Below are positions 36,632-45,275 of a stretch of 64,000 bases of DNA, piece by piece. Position 1 is the first letter of the stretch. Each line of letters begins with the position of its first letter. A program made the translations under genes and the position numbers. A model generated the notes under the pieces. The model was not told the origin of the DNA. It searched no databases and saw nothing but the letters and a program-made list of their open reading frames with translations. The DNA comes from Pseudoalteromonas rubra (GTDB taxonomy: Bacteria > Pseudomonadota > Gammaproteobacteria > Enterobacterales > Alteromonadaceae), in NCBI RefSeq assembly GCF_000238295.3, contig NZ_AHCD03000026.1, forward strand, positions 62,001 through 126,000, given 5' to 3'.

Positions 36632-36782
36632 GGTTACTCTCTTACTGGTTGTTCAGCACCTGCTATTATAGCAAGTTCATAGCGGCTTGATCAGCATGGG
36701 CAAATGCCTAACTACCGGTCTGTGGCGCGTATTTGACAGGAATAAGGTTAGAGCAAAATTCAGGCTCTGCTCTATAAAAACA

Positions 36783-36808
36783 AAAAACCCCGCCTAAGCG
36801 GGGTTTTT
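36783..36808 (-). terminator. Rho-independent terminator of rplU-rpmA
   Basis: AAAAACCCCGC / GCGGGGTTTTT with a CTAA loop, just after rpmA, separates it from obgE. Confidence 0.9.
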
Positions 36809-36826
36809 CAGTATTCTTTTTACCGA

Positions 36827-37084
36827 TTACTCAGCAATGATGCTAACGTATTTACGGTTTAAAGGACCTTTCTGCTCAAAAACAACTTTACCGTCTGCTT
36901 TTGCGAAGATTGTGTGGTCTTTACCGATACCTGCGTTAGTACCAGCGTGGAACTTAGTACCACGTTGACGAACAATGATGTTACCCGCTAGTACAGATTC
37001 ACCACCGAAACGCTTAACACCTAAGCGTTTACTTTCTGAATCGCGACCGTTACGAGTACTACCAGCTGCCTTCTTATGTGCCAT
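36827..37084 (-). CDS. rpmA: 50S ribosomal protein L27
   Basis: This 85-residue protein begins MAHKKAAGSTRNGRDSESKR and continues LGVKRFGGESVLAGNIIVRQRG, the L27 signature. Its N-terminus reaches the peptidyl-transferase centre. It follows rplU by 17 bases in the same operon. Confidence 0.98.
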   Translation of the reverse strand: MAHKKAAGSTRNGRDSESKRLGVKRFGGESVLAGNIIVRQRGTKFHAGTNAGIGKDHTIFAKADGKVVFEQKGPLNRKYVSIIAE

Positions 37085-37101
37085 CTTTCTGTACCTCTAA
37101 A

Positions 37102-37413
37102 TTAAGCGCTAATGCCAGTGATTTTAACTTCAGTGAACCACTGACGGTGGCCCATCTGCTTACGAGAATGCTTACGACGTCTAAATTTAACGATCTTAAT
37201 TTTCTCGCCACGACCGTGAGATACAACTTCAGCTGTAATCTTACCACCGTTTACGAACGGCGCACCGATCTCGATTTTTTCACCATCAGCTACAAGAAGT
37301 ACTGAATCAAATTCAATTGATGCACCAGTCTCAACGTCTAGTTTCTCTAGACGAATTGTTTGACCTTCAGTCACACGGTGCTGTTTACCACCACTTTGGA
37401 AAACCGCGTACAT
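37102..37413 (-). CDS. rplU: 50S ribosomal protein L21
   Basis: This 103-residue protein starts at ATG 37413 (MYAVFQSGGKQHRV), the family N-terminus; an upstream in-frame start would add 17 unrelated residues. The C-terminal KFRRRKHSRKQMGHRQWFTEVKI is typical. It binds 23S rRNA. It is the first gene of the rplU-rpmA operon, divergent from ispB, with a hairpin in its leader. Confidence 0.98.
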   Translation of the reverse strand: MYAVFQSGGKQHRVTEGQTIRLEKLDVETGASIEFDSVLLVADGEKIEIGAPFVNGGKITAEVVSHGRGEKIKIVKFRRRKHSRKQMGHRQWFTEVKITGISA

Positions 37414-37771
37414 AATTAACTCCGTCTGTGCGCCCTCAAATCGACGCAACTTAATATTCTTCAATAGGGCGCGAAGTTTACGCTAATGTGCTACTTCGCG
37501 CAAGCCCTAGATCGCAAATAAATGAATAAAAAATAGCTAACTTGAGGGCGTAATAATATTTTCATTTATTCTAACGAATAGGTGTGATAAGCCAAGCTCT
37601 TTTTTTGCTTTTCAACACTGGAATTCTGATCAGAAACAGCCTGCAAGTGCAAAAAACATACAAAAGCACTGATTTTTTAACCTCTATTACGGCAAGTTAT
37701 CGAGTCACGGTGAATTTTAATGTACACTTGCGGCTCGAACATCCCTGAATGAGGCTTTAGCTCGGAGCGTT
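37414..37771. other. Divergent promoter region, rplU / ispB
   Basis: About 360 bases carry the promoters of rplU (left) and ispB (right). The notable content is the long hairpin at 37466-37508. The remainder is AT-rich with no RNA gene or ORF I can support. Confidence 0.5.
37466..37508 (-). promoter_or_regulatory. Hairpin in the rplU mRNA leader
   Basis: GCGCGAAGT and ACTTCGCGC pair exactly across a 15-base loop, extended by AGGG / CCCT with a small bulge. It starts 53 bases before the rplU ATG and should fold in the leader of the L21-L27 transcript, a position suited to autogenous control by a ribosomal protein. Confidence 0.5.
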
Positions 37772-38743
37772 ATGGATATCAAAGCGATCCAGAGATTGAT
37801 TGAGCAAGACATGCTTGCCGTTAATCGACTTATCAGCGACCAAATGCAATCTGACGTCGCACTGGTTAATCAACTTGGCTTATATATAGTCAATAGTGGT
37901 GGCAAACGTATCCGCCCTATGCTGGCTCTTTTGGTGGCCAAAGCACTGGGGTATCAGGGCGATAAGCACATTACACTGGCGACCATCATAGAATTTATCC
38001 ACACCGCAACCTTGCTGCATGATGATGTGGTTGACGAGTCTGCTCTGCGTCGTGGTGAACCAACTGCCAACGCTGAATTTGGTAATGCCGCAAGTGTTTT
38101 GGTTGGTGACTTTATATACACGCGTTCATTTCAGTTGATGGTCGGACTGGAAAATATGGAAGTGATGCAGATCCTCGCTGATGCAACCAACGTGATTGCT
38201 GAAGGTGAAGTATTACAGCTGATGAACTGTAATGATCCGGATACAACTGAACAAAGCTACATGCAGGTGATTTACAGTAAAACAGCCAAATTATTCGAAG
38301 CGGCAACTATGCTGCCGGCTGTTGTATTAGATCAATCAGCAGAGACCAAAGAAGCACTTAAATTGTATGGCATGCACTTAGGCACTGCTTTTCAACTCGT
38401 AGACGATGTCCTCGACTACAGTGCCAACGCTGAGCAGCTTGGTAAAAACATCGGTGATGACTTGGCCGAAGGCAAGCCAACACTGCCGTTAATTTATGCA
38501 ATGCGCCACGGCAGTGAAGCCCAGGTTGCACAGATCCGCGATGCCATTGCCAATGGTAACGGGCTCGATAACCTGACGGAGATTCTGGCCACGCTTGAGC
38601 AAACAGAAGCGCTGGAGCATACCATGGAACGCGCAAGAACAGAGTCGCAAAAAGCCATTGAACAACTCAGCGTTCTGGCCGAATCAGAGCATAAAACGGC
38701 CCTGATTTCATTGGCAAAACTCGCTGTTGAACGCAGCTACTAA
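37772..38743 (+). CDS. ispB: Octaprenyl diphosphate synthase
   Basis: This 323-residue trans-prenyl synthase has the first Asp-rich motif LLHDDVVDES and the second LVDDVLDY, with GGKRIRPMLALL near the N-terminus. It makes the C40 side chain of ubiquinone and menaquinone. It lies divergent to rplU, as in most gammaproteobacteria, and ends at a bidirectional terminator. Confidence 0.96.
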   Translation: MDIKAIQRLIEQDMLAVNRLISDQMQSDVALVNQLGLYIVNSGGKRIRPMLALLVAKALGYQGDKHITLATIIEFIHTATLLHDDVVDESALRRGEPTANAEFGNAASVLVGDFIYTRSFQLMVGLENMEVMQILADATNVIAEGEVLQLMNCNDPDTTEQSYMQVIYSKTAKLFEAATMLPAVVLDQSAETKEALKLYGMHLGTAFQLVDDVLDYSANAEQLGKNIGDDLAEGKPTLPLIYAMRHGSEAQVAQIRDAIANGNGLDNLTEILATLEQTEALEHTMERARTESQKAIEQLSVLAESEHKTALISLAKLAVERSY

Positions 38744-38758
38744 GGCGATAATGAGACA

Positions 38759-38788
38759 TTAAAAAAGGCTGCCGGGCAGCCTTTTTTA
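38759..38788. terminator. Bidirectional terminator between ispB and yggX
   Basis: AAAAAAGGCTGC / GCAGCCTTTTTT with loop CGG, T-runs in both directions, between convergent genes. Confidence 0.92.
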
Positions 38789-38798
38789 ATCAACTAGG

Positions 38799-39071
38799 TT
38801 ATGCGTCTTTTGGACGGTAACCTTCGATTTCAACATCTTTACCTTCAAACAAAAAACCTACCATTTGCTCTTCCAGTTGTTGACGATGTTCAGGATCCAT
38901 CATATTCAAGTGCTTTTCGTTGATCAGCATAGTCTGCTTATGCTGCCACTGCTGCCACGCTTCTTTACTGATGTTATTGAAGATGCGTTCGCCAACTTCT
39001 CCAGGATAAAGTTGAAAATCTAACCCTGGAGCTTCTTTTTGTAACTTTTGACAAAATACGGTACGTGCCAT
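38799..39071 (-). CDS. yggX: Oxidative damage protection protein YggX (Fe(II) trafficking)
   Basis: This 90-residue protein begins MARTVFCQKLQKEAPGLDF. The conserved cysteine at position 7 and the NEKHLNMMDPEHRQQLEEQM region fit YggX. It protects iron-sulfur proteins and helps deliver iron. It lies just downstream of mutY on the same strand, the standard mutY-yggX pair; MutY itself is an iron-sulfur enzyme. Confidence 0.96.
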   Translation of the reverse strand: MARTVFCQKLQKEAPGLDFQLYPGEVGERIFNNISKEAWQQWQHKQTMLINEKHLNMMDPEHRQQLEEQMVGFLFEGKDVEIEGYRPKDA

Positions 39072-39105
39072 CTCTTTACCCTTTATACATTTGTTGTAGC
39101 TAAGT

Positions 39106-40164
39106 TTACCCCATTGCCTTTAAGACTTTAACCAACTTTTTAGTCGGTGCTGCTAAACCCACTTCAGCAGGCTGTGCCAACTCATACCACAAGAGCGGAT
39201 TATCGTGGACACAATCCGGCGTTGTATCTAATTCGACAACCACAGGCGTAATAGTCAGCTCAAAATGCGTAAATATATGCACAAATGGCGACAACGTTTG
39301 CTGACTACCCGATAATCCTTGTTGTGCCAAAAAAGTTTCCAGCTCTGTTAATTCACTGAATTCAAAAAAACCAAACAAACCACCCCAAATGCCGCTACTT
39401 GGGCGCTTCTCCATGAGTACTTTATCATCAGCCCGCACTATCAGATGATATGTAGCTTTCTTCGGCTTGGCTTTTTTCGGCTTAGAATTAGGAAACTCTT
39501 TCACTCTGCCCTGTTGATACGCCTGACAACGACTGACTAAAGGGCATGCCTCACAGTCAAAGTTACTACGGCTACACAGACTCGCTCCTAAATCCATCAT
39601 CGCCTGGTTATATTCTGAAACACGATCTTTCGGTGTCAGTGCATCGGTTAGGGCCCATAAATGGTTTTCGACCTTTTTGACGCCGTACCAGCCTTCCACC
39701 ATGAAAAAACGTGCCAATACACGTTTTACATTGCCATCCAGAATGGGGTGTGCCTGACCCAAAGACAAAGAGAGTACAGCCCCGGCTGTTGAACGGCCAA
39801 TTCCAGGTAAGGCCATCACCGCTTCTAATGTTTGCGGAAACTTGCCCTGATATTCATCGCGGACTATTTTGGCCGTTTTATGTAAGTTTCGCGCGCGTGC
39901 GTAATACCCAAGTCCCGTCCAGTGATGTAACACCTCATCTTCCGGCGCATCGGCCAGATCTATGATGGTTGGGAAACGCGCCATAAAACGCTCGAAATAT
40001 GGGATCACGGTAACCACCTGAGTTTGCTGCAACATCACCTCAGATACCCAGACCTTATACGGGGTCTTCTCAAGCTGCCAGGGCAAGGTTTTACGCCCAT
40101 GTAACTGGTACCAATCGACAACCTGTTTGGCAAACCATTGGGCCTGCTCATTATTTACTGTCAT
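39106..40164 (-). CDS. mutY: A/G-specific adenine glycosylase MutY
   Basis: This 352-residue enzyme has the catalytic Glu in SEVMLQQTQV and a helix-hairpin-helix (LPGIGRSTAGAVL) with the catalytic Asp in PILDGNVKRVL. The [4Fe-4S] ligands are spaced C-x6-C-x2-C-x5-C (CSRSNFDCEACPLVSRC). The C-terminal NUDIX-like domain recognises 8-oxoG. It removes A mispaired with 8-oxoG. It probably forms an operon with yggX and is divergent from trmB. Confidence 0.97.
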   Translation of the reverse strand: MTVNNEQAQWFAKQVVDWYQLHGRKTLPWQLEKTPYKVWVSEVMLQQTQVVTVIPYFERFMARFPTIIDLADAPEDEVLHHWTGLGYYARARNLHKTAKIVRDEYQGKFPQTLEAVMALPGIGRSTAGAVLSLSLGQAHPILDGNVKRVLARFFMVEGWYGVKKVENHLWALTDALTPKDRVSEYNQAMMDLGASLCSRSNFDCEACPLVSRCQAYQQGRVKEFPNSKPKKAKPKKATYHLIVRADDKVLMEKRPSSGIWGGLFGFFEFSELTELETFLAQQGLSGSQQTLSPFVHIFTHFELTITPVVVELDTTPDCVHDNPLLWYELAQPAEVGLAAPTKKLVKVLKAMG

Positions 40165-40285
40165 TGCTAGACTCTGCTTTTACTTGCTAATACACGCGCC
40201 AGTGTATGAAGCTTTTTTCAAAGGTCAAGCTCTTGTACTTGGCGCTGTGAATAGCGATAATGTGCGCCCATTTTTTACACCGAAG

Positions 40286-41020
40286 ATGAAGACCATGAAC
40301 GAATCGAGTAAAACCGCTCTGGAACAAGCCGAACAGGAAGGCAAATACATTCGCAAAGTACGCAGCTTTGTAAAACGCGAAGGCCGCCTGACCAAAGGGC
40401 AAGCTGCCGCCATTGAAAAATGCTGGGCAACGATGGGCCTGGAGCATGCTCAGGGTCGCCTGGACTTTACCGAGGTGTTTGGCAACGACAATGATGTCGT
40501 CGTTGAGATTGGCTTTGGTATGGGTAAATCGCTGGTAGCAATGGCTAAAAATGCGCCTGAACAAAACTTTATTGGCATTGAAGTACATCGCCCGGGTGTG
40601 GGTGCCTGTCTAATGGAAGCGGATGAACAAGGTGTCACTAACTTGCGCGTATTTGAGCACGATGCCGTTGAGGTACTGGCAGATTGCATCCCGGACGCCA
40701 GCCTGGCCAAGCTGCAGCTATTCTTCCCGGACCCATGGCATAAAAAACGTCACCATAAACGTCGCATCGTGCAGGCCGAGTTTGTCGAGAAACTGCGCAC
40801 TAAACTACGAATTGGTGGTGTATTCCACATGGCAACCGACTGGGAAAACTATGCAGAGCACATGCTCGAAGTCATGCAGGCCGCACCAGGATTTGCAAAC
40901 CAGTCTGACAACAATGATTATGTGCCACGTCCTGACTTCCGCCCACTAACCAAGTTTGAACAACGCGGCCATCGTCTCGGTCATGGTGTTTGGGATCTGA
41001 TGTTCGAACGTACAGCCTGA
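40286..41020 (+). CDS. trmB: tRNA (guanine-N7)-methyltransferase
   Basis: From ATG 40286 (or 40295) the protein has about 244 residues. It has GRLTKGQ at the N-terminus, the SAM site EIGFGMGKSL, the FFPDPWHKKRHHKRRIVQ signature and the late RPLTKFEQRGHRLGHGVWDL. It methylates G46 in the tRNA variable loop. Upstream in-frame starts overlap the mutY promoter and add unrelated sequence. rsmC follows by about 50 bases. Confidence 0.95.
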   Translation: MKTMNESSKTALEQAEQEGKYIRKVRSFVKREGRLTKGQAAAIEKCWATMGLEHAQGRLDFTEVFGNDNDVVVEIGFGMGKSLVAMAKNAPEQNFIGIEVHRPGVGACLMEADEQGVTNLRVFEHDAVEVLADCIPDASLAKLQLFFPDPWHKKRHHKRRIVQAEFVEKLRTKLRIGGVFHMATDWENYAEHMLEVMQAAPGFANQSDNNDYVPRPDFRPLTKFEQRGHRLGHGVWDLMFERTA

Positions 41021-41069
41021 TCTGTCATTGCTTTTCGGGGCAACCTGCCCCGCCTTTTCTGGATCTCAG

Positions 41070-42107
41070 ATGCAAAAATTAACCAACCCCAGTTTATTAC
41101 TCCTGCGCAATGAAGAAGAACTGACAGGCCAGCAAATCTTGGTGATCAATCACCAACGCGATGGCTTTTTGTCAGAACTAAAGCAATTGAATCCGCAGGC
41201 AAATATCAGCGCATTCAGTTATGACTTTGCCGCTCATCAGATTGCCGACAAGGTAACTGATATTACCAGTTATGTGTCACATAGCCTGCCCGCACTCGAC
41301 AATATTGACCTGGTCATTTATTACTATCCGAAATCTAAACCAGAAGCACAGATGATGTTCGACAATATTCGTGCTTTATGCTCTGAGCAAACTCGCTTAC
41401 TGGTAGTCGGAGAAAACAAAGGCGGCGTTAAATCTGCTGAAAAGCAGCTGCAGGACAAATGTGAGGCGCATTACAAGCTGGACAGCGCTAAACATTGCAT
41501 TTTATATGAGTTTGCCCAGTTGCAACCGTTGGCGCAATTTGACATTGCCAGCTATCAGCACACATTTAGCATTAACGTTGCCGGGCAGCAGTTTGATGCT
41601 GTCAGTGTTCCGGGCGTGTTTAATCATGGCAAGTTGGATGTCGGTACTAAGTTATTGTTGGAGCATCTTGAACTGCCCGCCAAGGGATGTATGCTCGACT
41701 TTGGATGTGGTGCCGGGATCATCGCCACTTTTGTGCTTAATCAGTCACCTAAAGTGCGCTTCAGCTGCCTGGATGTGAATGCGCTGGCCCTTTATGCCTG
41801 TGAACAAACTTTGCACTTGAATGGCCATGAGGCTGAACTGGTGCTCAGTGACGGCCTAAGACAATTGCAGGGTCGTTTTGATGCCATTATCAGTAACCCG
41901 CCTTTTCACACGGGTATTAAAACTGACTATGATATTGCCGAAGGGTTTATCAAAGGTGTGGCCGATCACATGGGTAAAGGATCACAACTACACATTGTTG
42001 CGAATAGCTTTCTGAAGTACCCTCCACTCATTGAAGCACGCTTTGGACAGTGCAATACACTGGCCAAAAATACCAAATTTGCCGTTTATCAGGCCCGCAA
42101 AAATTAA
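41070..42107 (+). CDS. rsmC: 16S rRNA (guanine(1207)-N2)-methyltransferase RsmC
   Basis: A protein of 345 residues from ATG 41070 (MQKLTNPSLLLLRNEEEL). The N-terminal half is a methyltransferase-like domain without a catalytic motif. The C-terminal half has SAM loop LDFGCGAGIIATF and the NPPFHTG motif for N2-guanine methylation. The tandem-domain layout is that of RsmC. It probably shares a transcript with trmB. Confidence 0.93.
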   Translation: MQKLTNPSLLLLRNEEELTGQQILVINHQRDGFLSELKQLNPQANISAFSYDFAAHQIADKVTDITSYVSHSLPALDNIDLVIYYYPKSKPEAQMMFDNIRALCSEQTRLLVVGENKGGVKSAEKQLQDKCEAHYKLDSAKHCILYEFAQLQPLAQFDIASYQHTFSINVAGQQFDAVSVPGVFNHGKLDVGTKLLLEHLELPAKGCMLDFGCGAGIIATFVLNQSPKVRFSCLDVNALALYACEQTLHLNGHEAELVLSDGLRQLQGRFDAIISNPPFHTGIKTDYDIAEGFIKGVADHMGKGSQLHIVANSFLKYPPLIEARFGQCNTLAKNTKFAVYQARKN

Positions 42108-42112
42108 GTGTC

Positions 42113-42141
42113 GGCCAGTTCAATATCACTATGAACTGGCC
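42113..42141 (+). terminator. Hairpin after rsmC
   Basis: GGCCAGTTCA / TGAACTGGCC, a perfect 10-bp stem with a 9-base loop, followed by ATATTTATCTTG, 6 bases after the rsmC stop. Confidence 0.75.
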
Positions 42142-42294
42142 ATATTTATCTTGTTGCGCCTGCCTGCACCGACTGTTAAACCGCCGCTGGCCAGCAAAGT
42201 GCTGAATCGTTTCGTAAAATGTGAGCTTTTTTGTGTTCTATACTGCTAAACTAAAGTGAGTGAATAGCAGGCAAGCGGGATTTGTGGTCTCCCA

Positions 42295-43917
42295 ATGGGT
42301 AAATACGCAACAAAAACAAGTATAAGAAAAGTGCTGATCAGTGCCGTCATGCTAGTAACGGCGCTGTCTTTGTCCCTGTCTATCTCAATTTCAACCTATC
42401 TCGATGTTAAAAAGCAAAAGCAGCTGATCATTAATAAGCTGGAAATGATCGCCGAGATCATTGCATTTAACGCTCAGGTAACGCTGATTTTTGACGACAG
42501 AAAAACGGAAGAAAAGCGGCTCAAATCATTTGATAAAGTCGAACTGGTGAAAAACATCCACATCTATGCCATCGATGACGTCACTAATCGGCCCGTCTTT
42601 TTCACCAGCTACAATGCCAGTAAAACACCACCCGTGCCGCTCAAGGTCAATCAGATAGAGGAACTCCGAACCCCAAAAATTTCCGAAGACTATATCGAAC
42701 TGATTTTGCCCGTTGAATATGAAGGTAACATTGAAGGTTACGTATACCTGCGCGGTGGGCTTGAGCATCTGGCCGAATACATCAACCGAAAAATACTGGT
42801 CGATATCGCTCTGACTCTGTTTGTACTGGTACTGGTGATGTTTGTTGCCCGAGGGATCCAAAAGCGGATTGCCAGCCCGATAGAATCATTATCTGTGCTA
42901 TTGCAGGACGTTTCAAAGAATCATAACTATGCCACCCGGGCGGAGAAAAGCGACATAGAGGAAATTAATATCCTCGCGAACAACCTCAATATCATGCTGA
43001 CCCGGACGCAAAATCAACTTGAGCGCCATCAGGCAGACAAGCTGGAAATAAAACAGCTCAACCAGAGCCTGGAAGAGAAAGTCAATCAACGAACCATCGC
43101 ACTCAGAGAAGCAAACCAGGAATTGCTCAATACGCTCGAACGTATGCACCAGTATCAGAACCAGATAGTTGAAAATGAAAAGATGGCATCACTAGGTCAG
43201 ATGGTCGCTGGGGTAGCGCATGAGGTTAATACGCCTATTGGGCTGGGCGTCACAGGATCGACATTATTACGCGATAAACTCAGTGATATTGAAGTAGCCT
43301 TCCAGCAAAAAACGCTCACCTCTAAACAACTGGAACGATTCATCAAAGAAGGGATTGAGAATCTGGATCTCATTTATCGTAACCTCAATCGGGCTGCAGA
43401 TTTGATCTCCAGTTTTAAGAAAGTCGCGGTCAGTCAGGATATAGAGATCAATTCGGACGTCAATATTACTAAACTACTCAATGCTGTAATGGGTGCAATG
43501 CGCACCGAACTGGAGCTCAAAGCGCCACAAATTCACCTGGACTGTCCTGAGGAACTCACCATCAGAAGTAAGTCAGGCTTGCTGCAACAGGTGTTTGAAC
43601 AATTGTTCTCAAACTCCCTGTTACACGGATTTACCAGCAATGAAAATAACGAAATTGCTATAAAAGTGAACAGAGAAGATCAGCAATTAACGATTGTATA
43701 CAGCGACAATGGTATCGGCGTGCCAAATGCCATCAAAAAGCGCATATTTGACCCATTTGTTACCACACGCCGGGGAGAAGGTGGTAGTGGTTTGGGCATG
43801 CACTTAGTGTATAACCTGGTCACTCAGGCACTGGGTGGGAGCATCACACTGCAGGAAGACTATAAATCAGGTACTCAATTTGTGATCAGTTTGCCTCTGA
43901 AAGGAGGTACACAATGA
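42295..43917 (+). CDS. Sensor histidine kinase with YfiN-like (CHASE8-type) periplasmic domain
   Basis: This 540-residue kinase has helix 1 (about 12-32) and a periplasmic domain with ALNAQVTLIFDD-like sequence (FNAQVTLIFDDRKTEEKRL). Helix 2 (about 168-188), HAMP, a coiled coil (about 240-285), a HisKA-like GVAHEVNTPIGLGVTG and an HATPase (GGSGLGMHLVYN) follow. The periplasmic part resembles that of YfiN/TpbB, and the next gene, overlapping by 4 bases, encodes a YfiR-family protein. This suggests YfiR-type control of kinase output. No response regulator overlaps; arcA lies further downstream and is probably independent. Confidence 0.88.
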   Translation: MGKYATKTSIRKVLISAVMLVTALSLSLSISISTYLDVKKQKQLIINKLEMIAEIIAFNAQVTLIFDDRKTEEKRLKSFDKVELVKNIHIYAIDDVTNRPVFFTSYNASKTPPVPLKVNQIEELRTPKISEDYIELILPVEYEGNIEGYVYLRGGLEHLAEYINRKILVDIALTLFVLVLVMFVARGIQKRIASPIESLSVLLQDVSKNHNYATRAEKSDIEEINILANNLNIMLTRTQNQLERHQADKLEIKQLNQSLEEKVNQRTIALREANQELLNTLERMHQYQNQIVENEKMASLGQMVAGVAHEVNTPIGLGVTGSTLLRDKLSDIEVAFQQKTLTSKQLERFIKEGIENLDLIYRNLNRAADLISSFKKVAVSQDIEINSDVNITKLLNAVMGAMRTELELKAPQIHLDCPEELTIRSKSGLLQQVFEQLFSNSLLHGFTSNENNEIAIKVNREDQQLTIVYSDNGIGVPNAIKKRIFDPFVTTRRGEGGSGLGMHLVYNLVTQALGGSITLQEDYKSGTQFVISLPLKGGTQ

Positions 43918-44441
43918 GATTTATGTACCTATTTATTTTTTGCTGTCTTTCACTTTTTTCTACGTTTAGTTATGCGAAATCGCCCGAAGAAATCCGTTCG
44001 GCCTTTTTATATCAAATGGCAAAGTTCATTGATTTTCCTGAGCAAAAGAATAAGAAAACGACTCGGTTTTGTTTTTATGACATAAAAAATGGACCAGGTG
44101 CTGTTTTATATAGTAACCGTACCTTAAAAATACGTTTGAAGCCGATTGAAATAATAGAAGTAAAAAAGTCTGACTCTCTGCGGGAACTTTCCCAAAGATG
44201 TGATATCACATACATTGATGAAACATTGGAAGATGATATACTGCCCGCTTGGACCGATACAATGGCCCTAAGTATGGTAACTGTGGGCGAAAGTATCGAA
44301 TTTTTGGAAGGGGGTGGGATTGCGTCCTTGGTCCAGGAAGGGAGTAAGATAAGGCTGTATATAAATAAGCAAGAAGTCACTCAGCACAACTTTAAAGTGC
44401 TTTCCCGGTTGCTTGCCGTCTCCAAGTTTTATCCTAACTGA
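43914..44441 (+). CDS. YfiR family periplasmic protein (DUF4154)
   Basis: This 175-residue protein has a signal peptide (about 1-22, ending FSYAK). The DUF4154 pattern follows: EEIRSAFLYQMAKFIDFPEQ, FCFYDIKNGPGAVLY, the late GESIEFLEGGGIASLVQEGSKIRLYINKQ, and a final LLAVSKFY. YfiR holds the cyclase YfiN inactive in Pseudomonas; here the partner in the overlapping upstream gene is a histidine kinase. The start codon overlaps the kinase stop (ATGA), indicating coupled translation. Confidence 0.88.
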   Translation: MRFMYLFIFCCLSLFSTFSYAKSPEEIRSAFLYQMAKFIDFPEQKNKKTTRFCFYDIKNGPGAVLYSNRTLKIRLKPIEIIEVKKSDSLRELSQRCDITYIDETLEDDILPAWTDTMALSMVTVGESIEFLEGGGIASLVQEGSKIRLYINKQEVTQHNFKVLSRLLAVSKFYPN

Positions 44442-44548
44442 TTTTACTTGTTAACAATTGAATATACTCCTATAATCGTTAACATTCGGTTTTATTATAT
44501 AACGCCGATGATTTTGTAAATACAATATTCCGAAAAGGTTAATTAATA

Positions 44549-45268
44549 ATGCAAACGCCAGTCATTCTAATTGTTGAGGATGAAGACGTAACTCGACTGA
44601 ACCTCGTTAGTTTATTTGAAGCCGAAGGTTATAAGGTAATTGAAGCCATTGATGGCGATGATATGCATGAAAAATTGACGTCAAACGACGATGTCAACTG
44701 TGTGATCATGGATATTAACCTGCCTGGTAAAAATGGCCTTATCCTGGCTCGTGAGTTACGCCAGAAGAAAAACATCGGTCTTATTTTCTTGACCGGTCGT
44801 GACAACGATGTCGACCGTATTCTTGGTCTGGAGATCGGTGCCGACGACTATGTCACCAAGCCTTTCAACCCACGTGAACTTACAATCCGCGTGCGCAACC
44901 TGATCACTCGTACCGGCTCAAGCCCGGAGGAGTCTAGTATTGACAGCAATGGCGTCATTACATTTAACGGTTGGGAACTGGATGAGAATAGCCGCTGCCT
45001 AACTTCACCTACAGGTGAAGCAAAACGTTTGCCGAAGGGCGAATACCGTGCACTGCGTCTTATGCTGGACTCACCGGGTCGTATCTTCAGTCGTGAGCAG
45101 CTGATCAAGCACATGACAGGTCGTGAGCTGCGTGCCAACGACAGAACGGTAGACGTTACTATTCGTCGTATCCGTAAGCACTTTGAAACCGACAACAACA
45201 CGCCTGAACTGATCAGCACCATCCATGGTGAAGGCTACCGCTTCATCGGTAAGATCGATAGCCAATAA
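44549..45268 (+). CDS. arcA: Two-component response regulator ArcA
   Basis: This 239-residue OmpR-type regulator begins MQTPVILIVEDEDVTRLNL. It has phospho-Asp in VIMDINLPGKNGL, the GADDYVTKPFNPREL segment and a winged-helix C-terminal domain (RELRANDRTVDVTIRRIRKHF). The match to ArcA is close throughout. It controls aerobic and anaerobic respiratory genes. Its kinase gene, arcB, is the convergent neighbour 7 bases away, whereas the two are far apart in E. coli. Confidence 0.96.
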   Translation: MQTPVILIVEDEDVTRLNLVSLFEAEGYKVIEAIDGDDMHEKLTSNDDVNCVIMDINLPGKNGLILARELRQKKNIGLIFLTGRDNDVDRILGLEIGADDYVTKPFNPRELTIRVRNLITRTGSSPEESSIDSNGVITFNGWELDENSRCLTSPTGEAKRLPKGEYRALRLMLDSPGRIFSREQLIKHMTGRELRANDRTVDVTIRRIRKHFETDNNTPELISTIHGEGYRFIGKIDSQ

Positions 45269-45275
45269 GTTTGCG

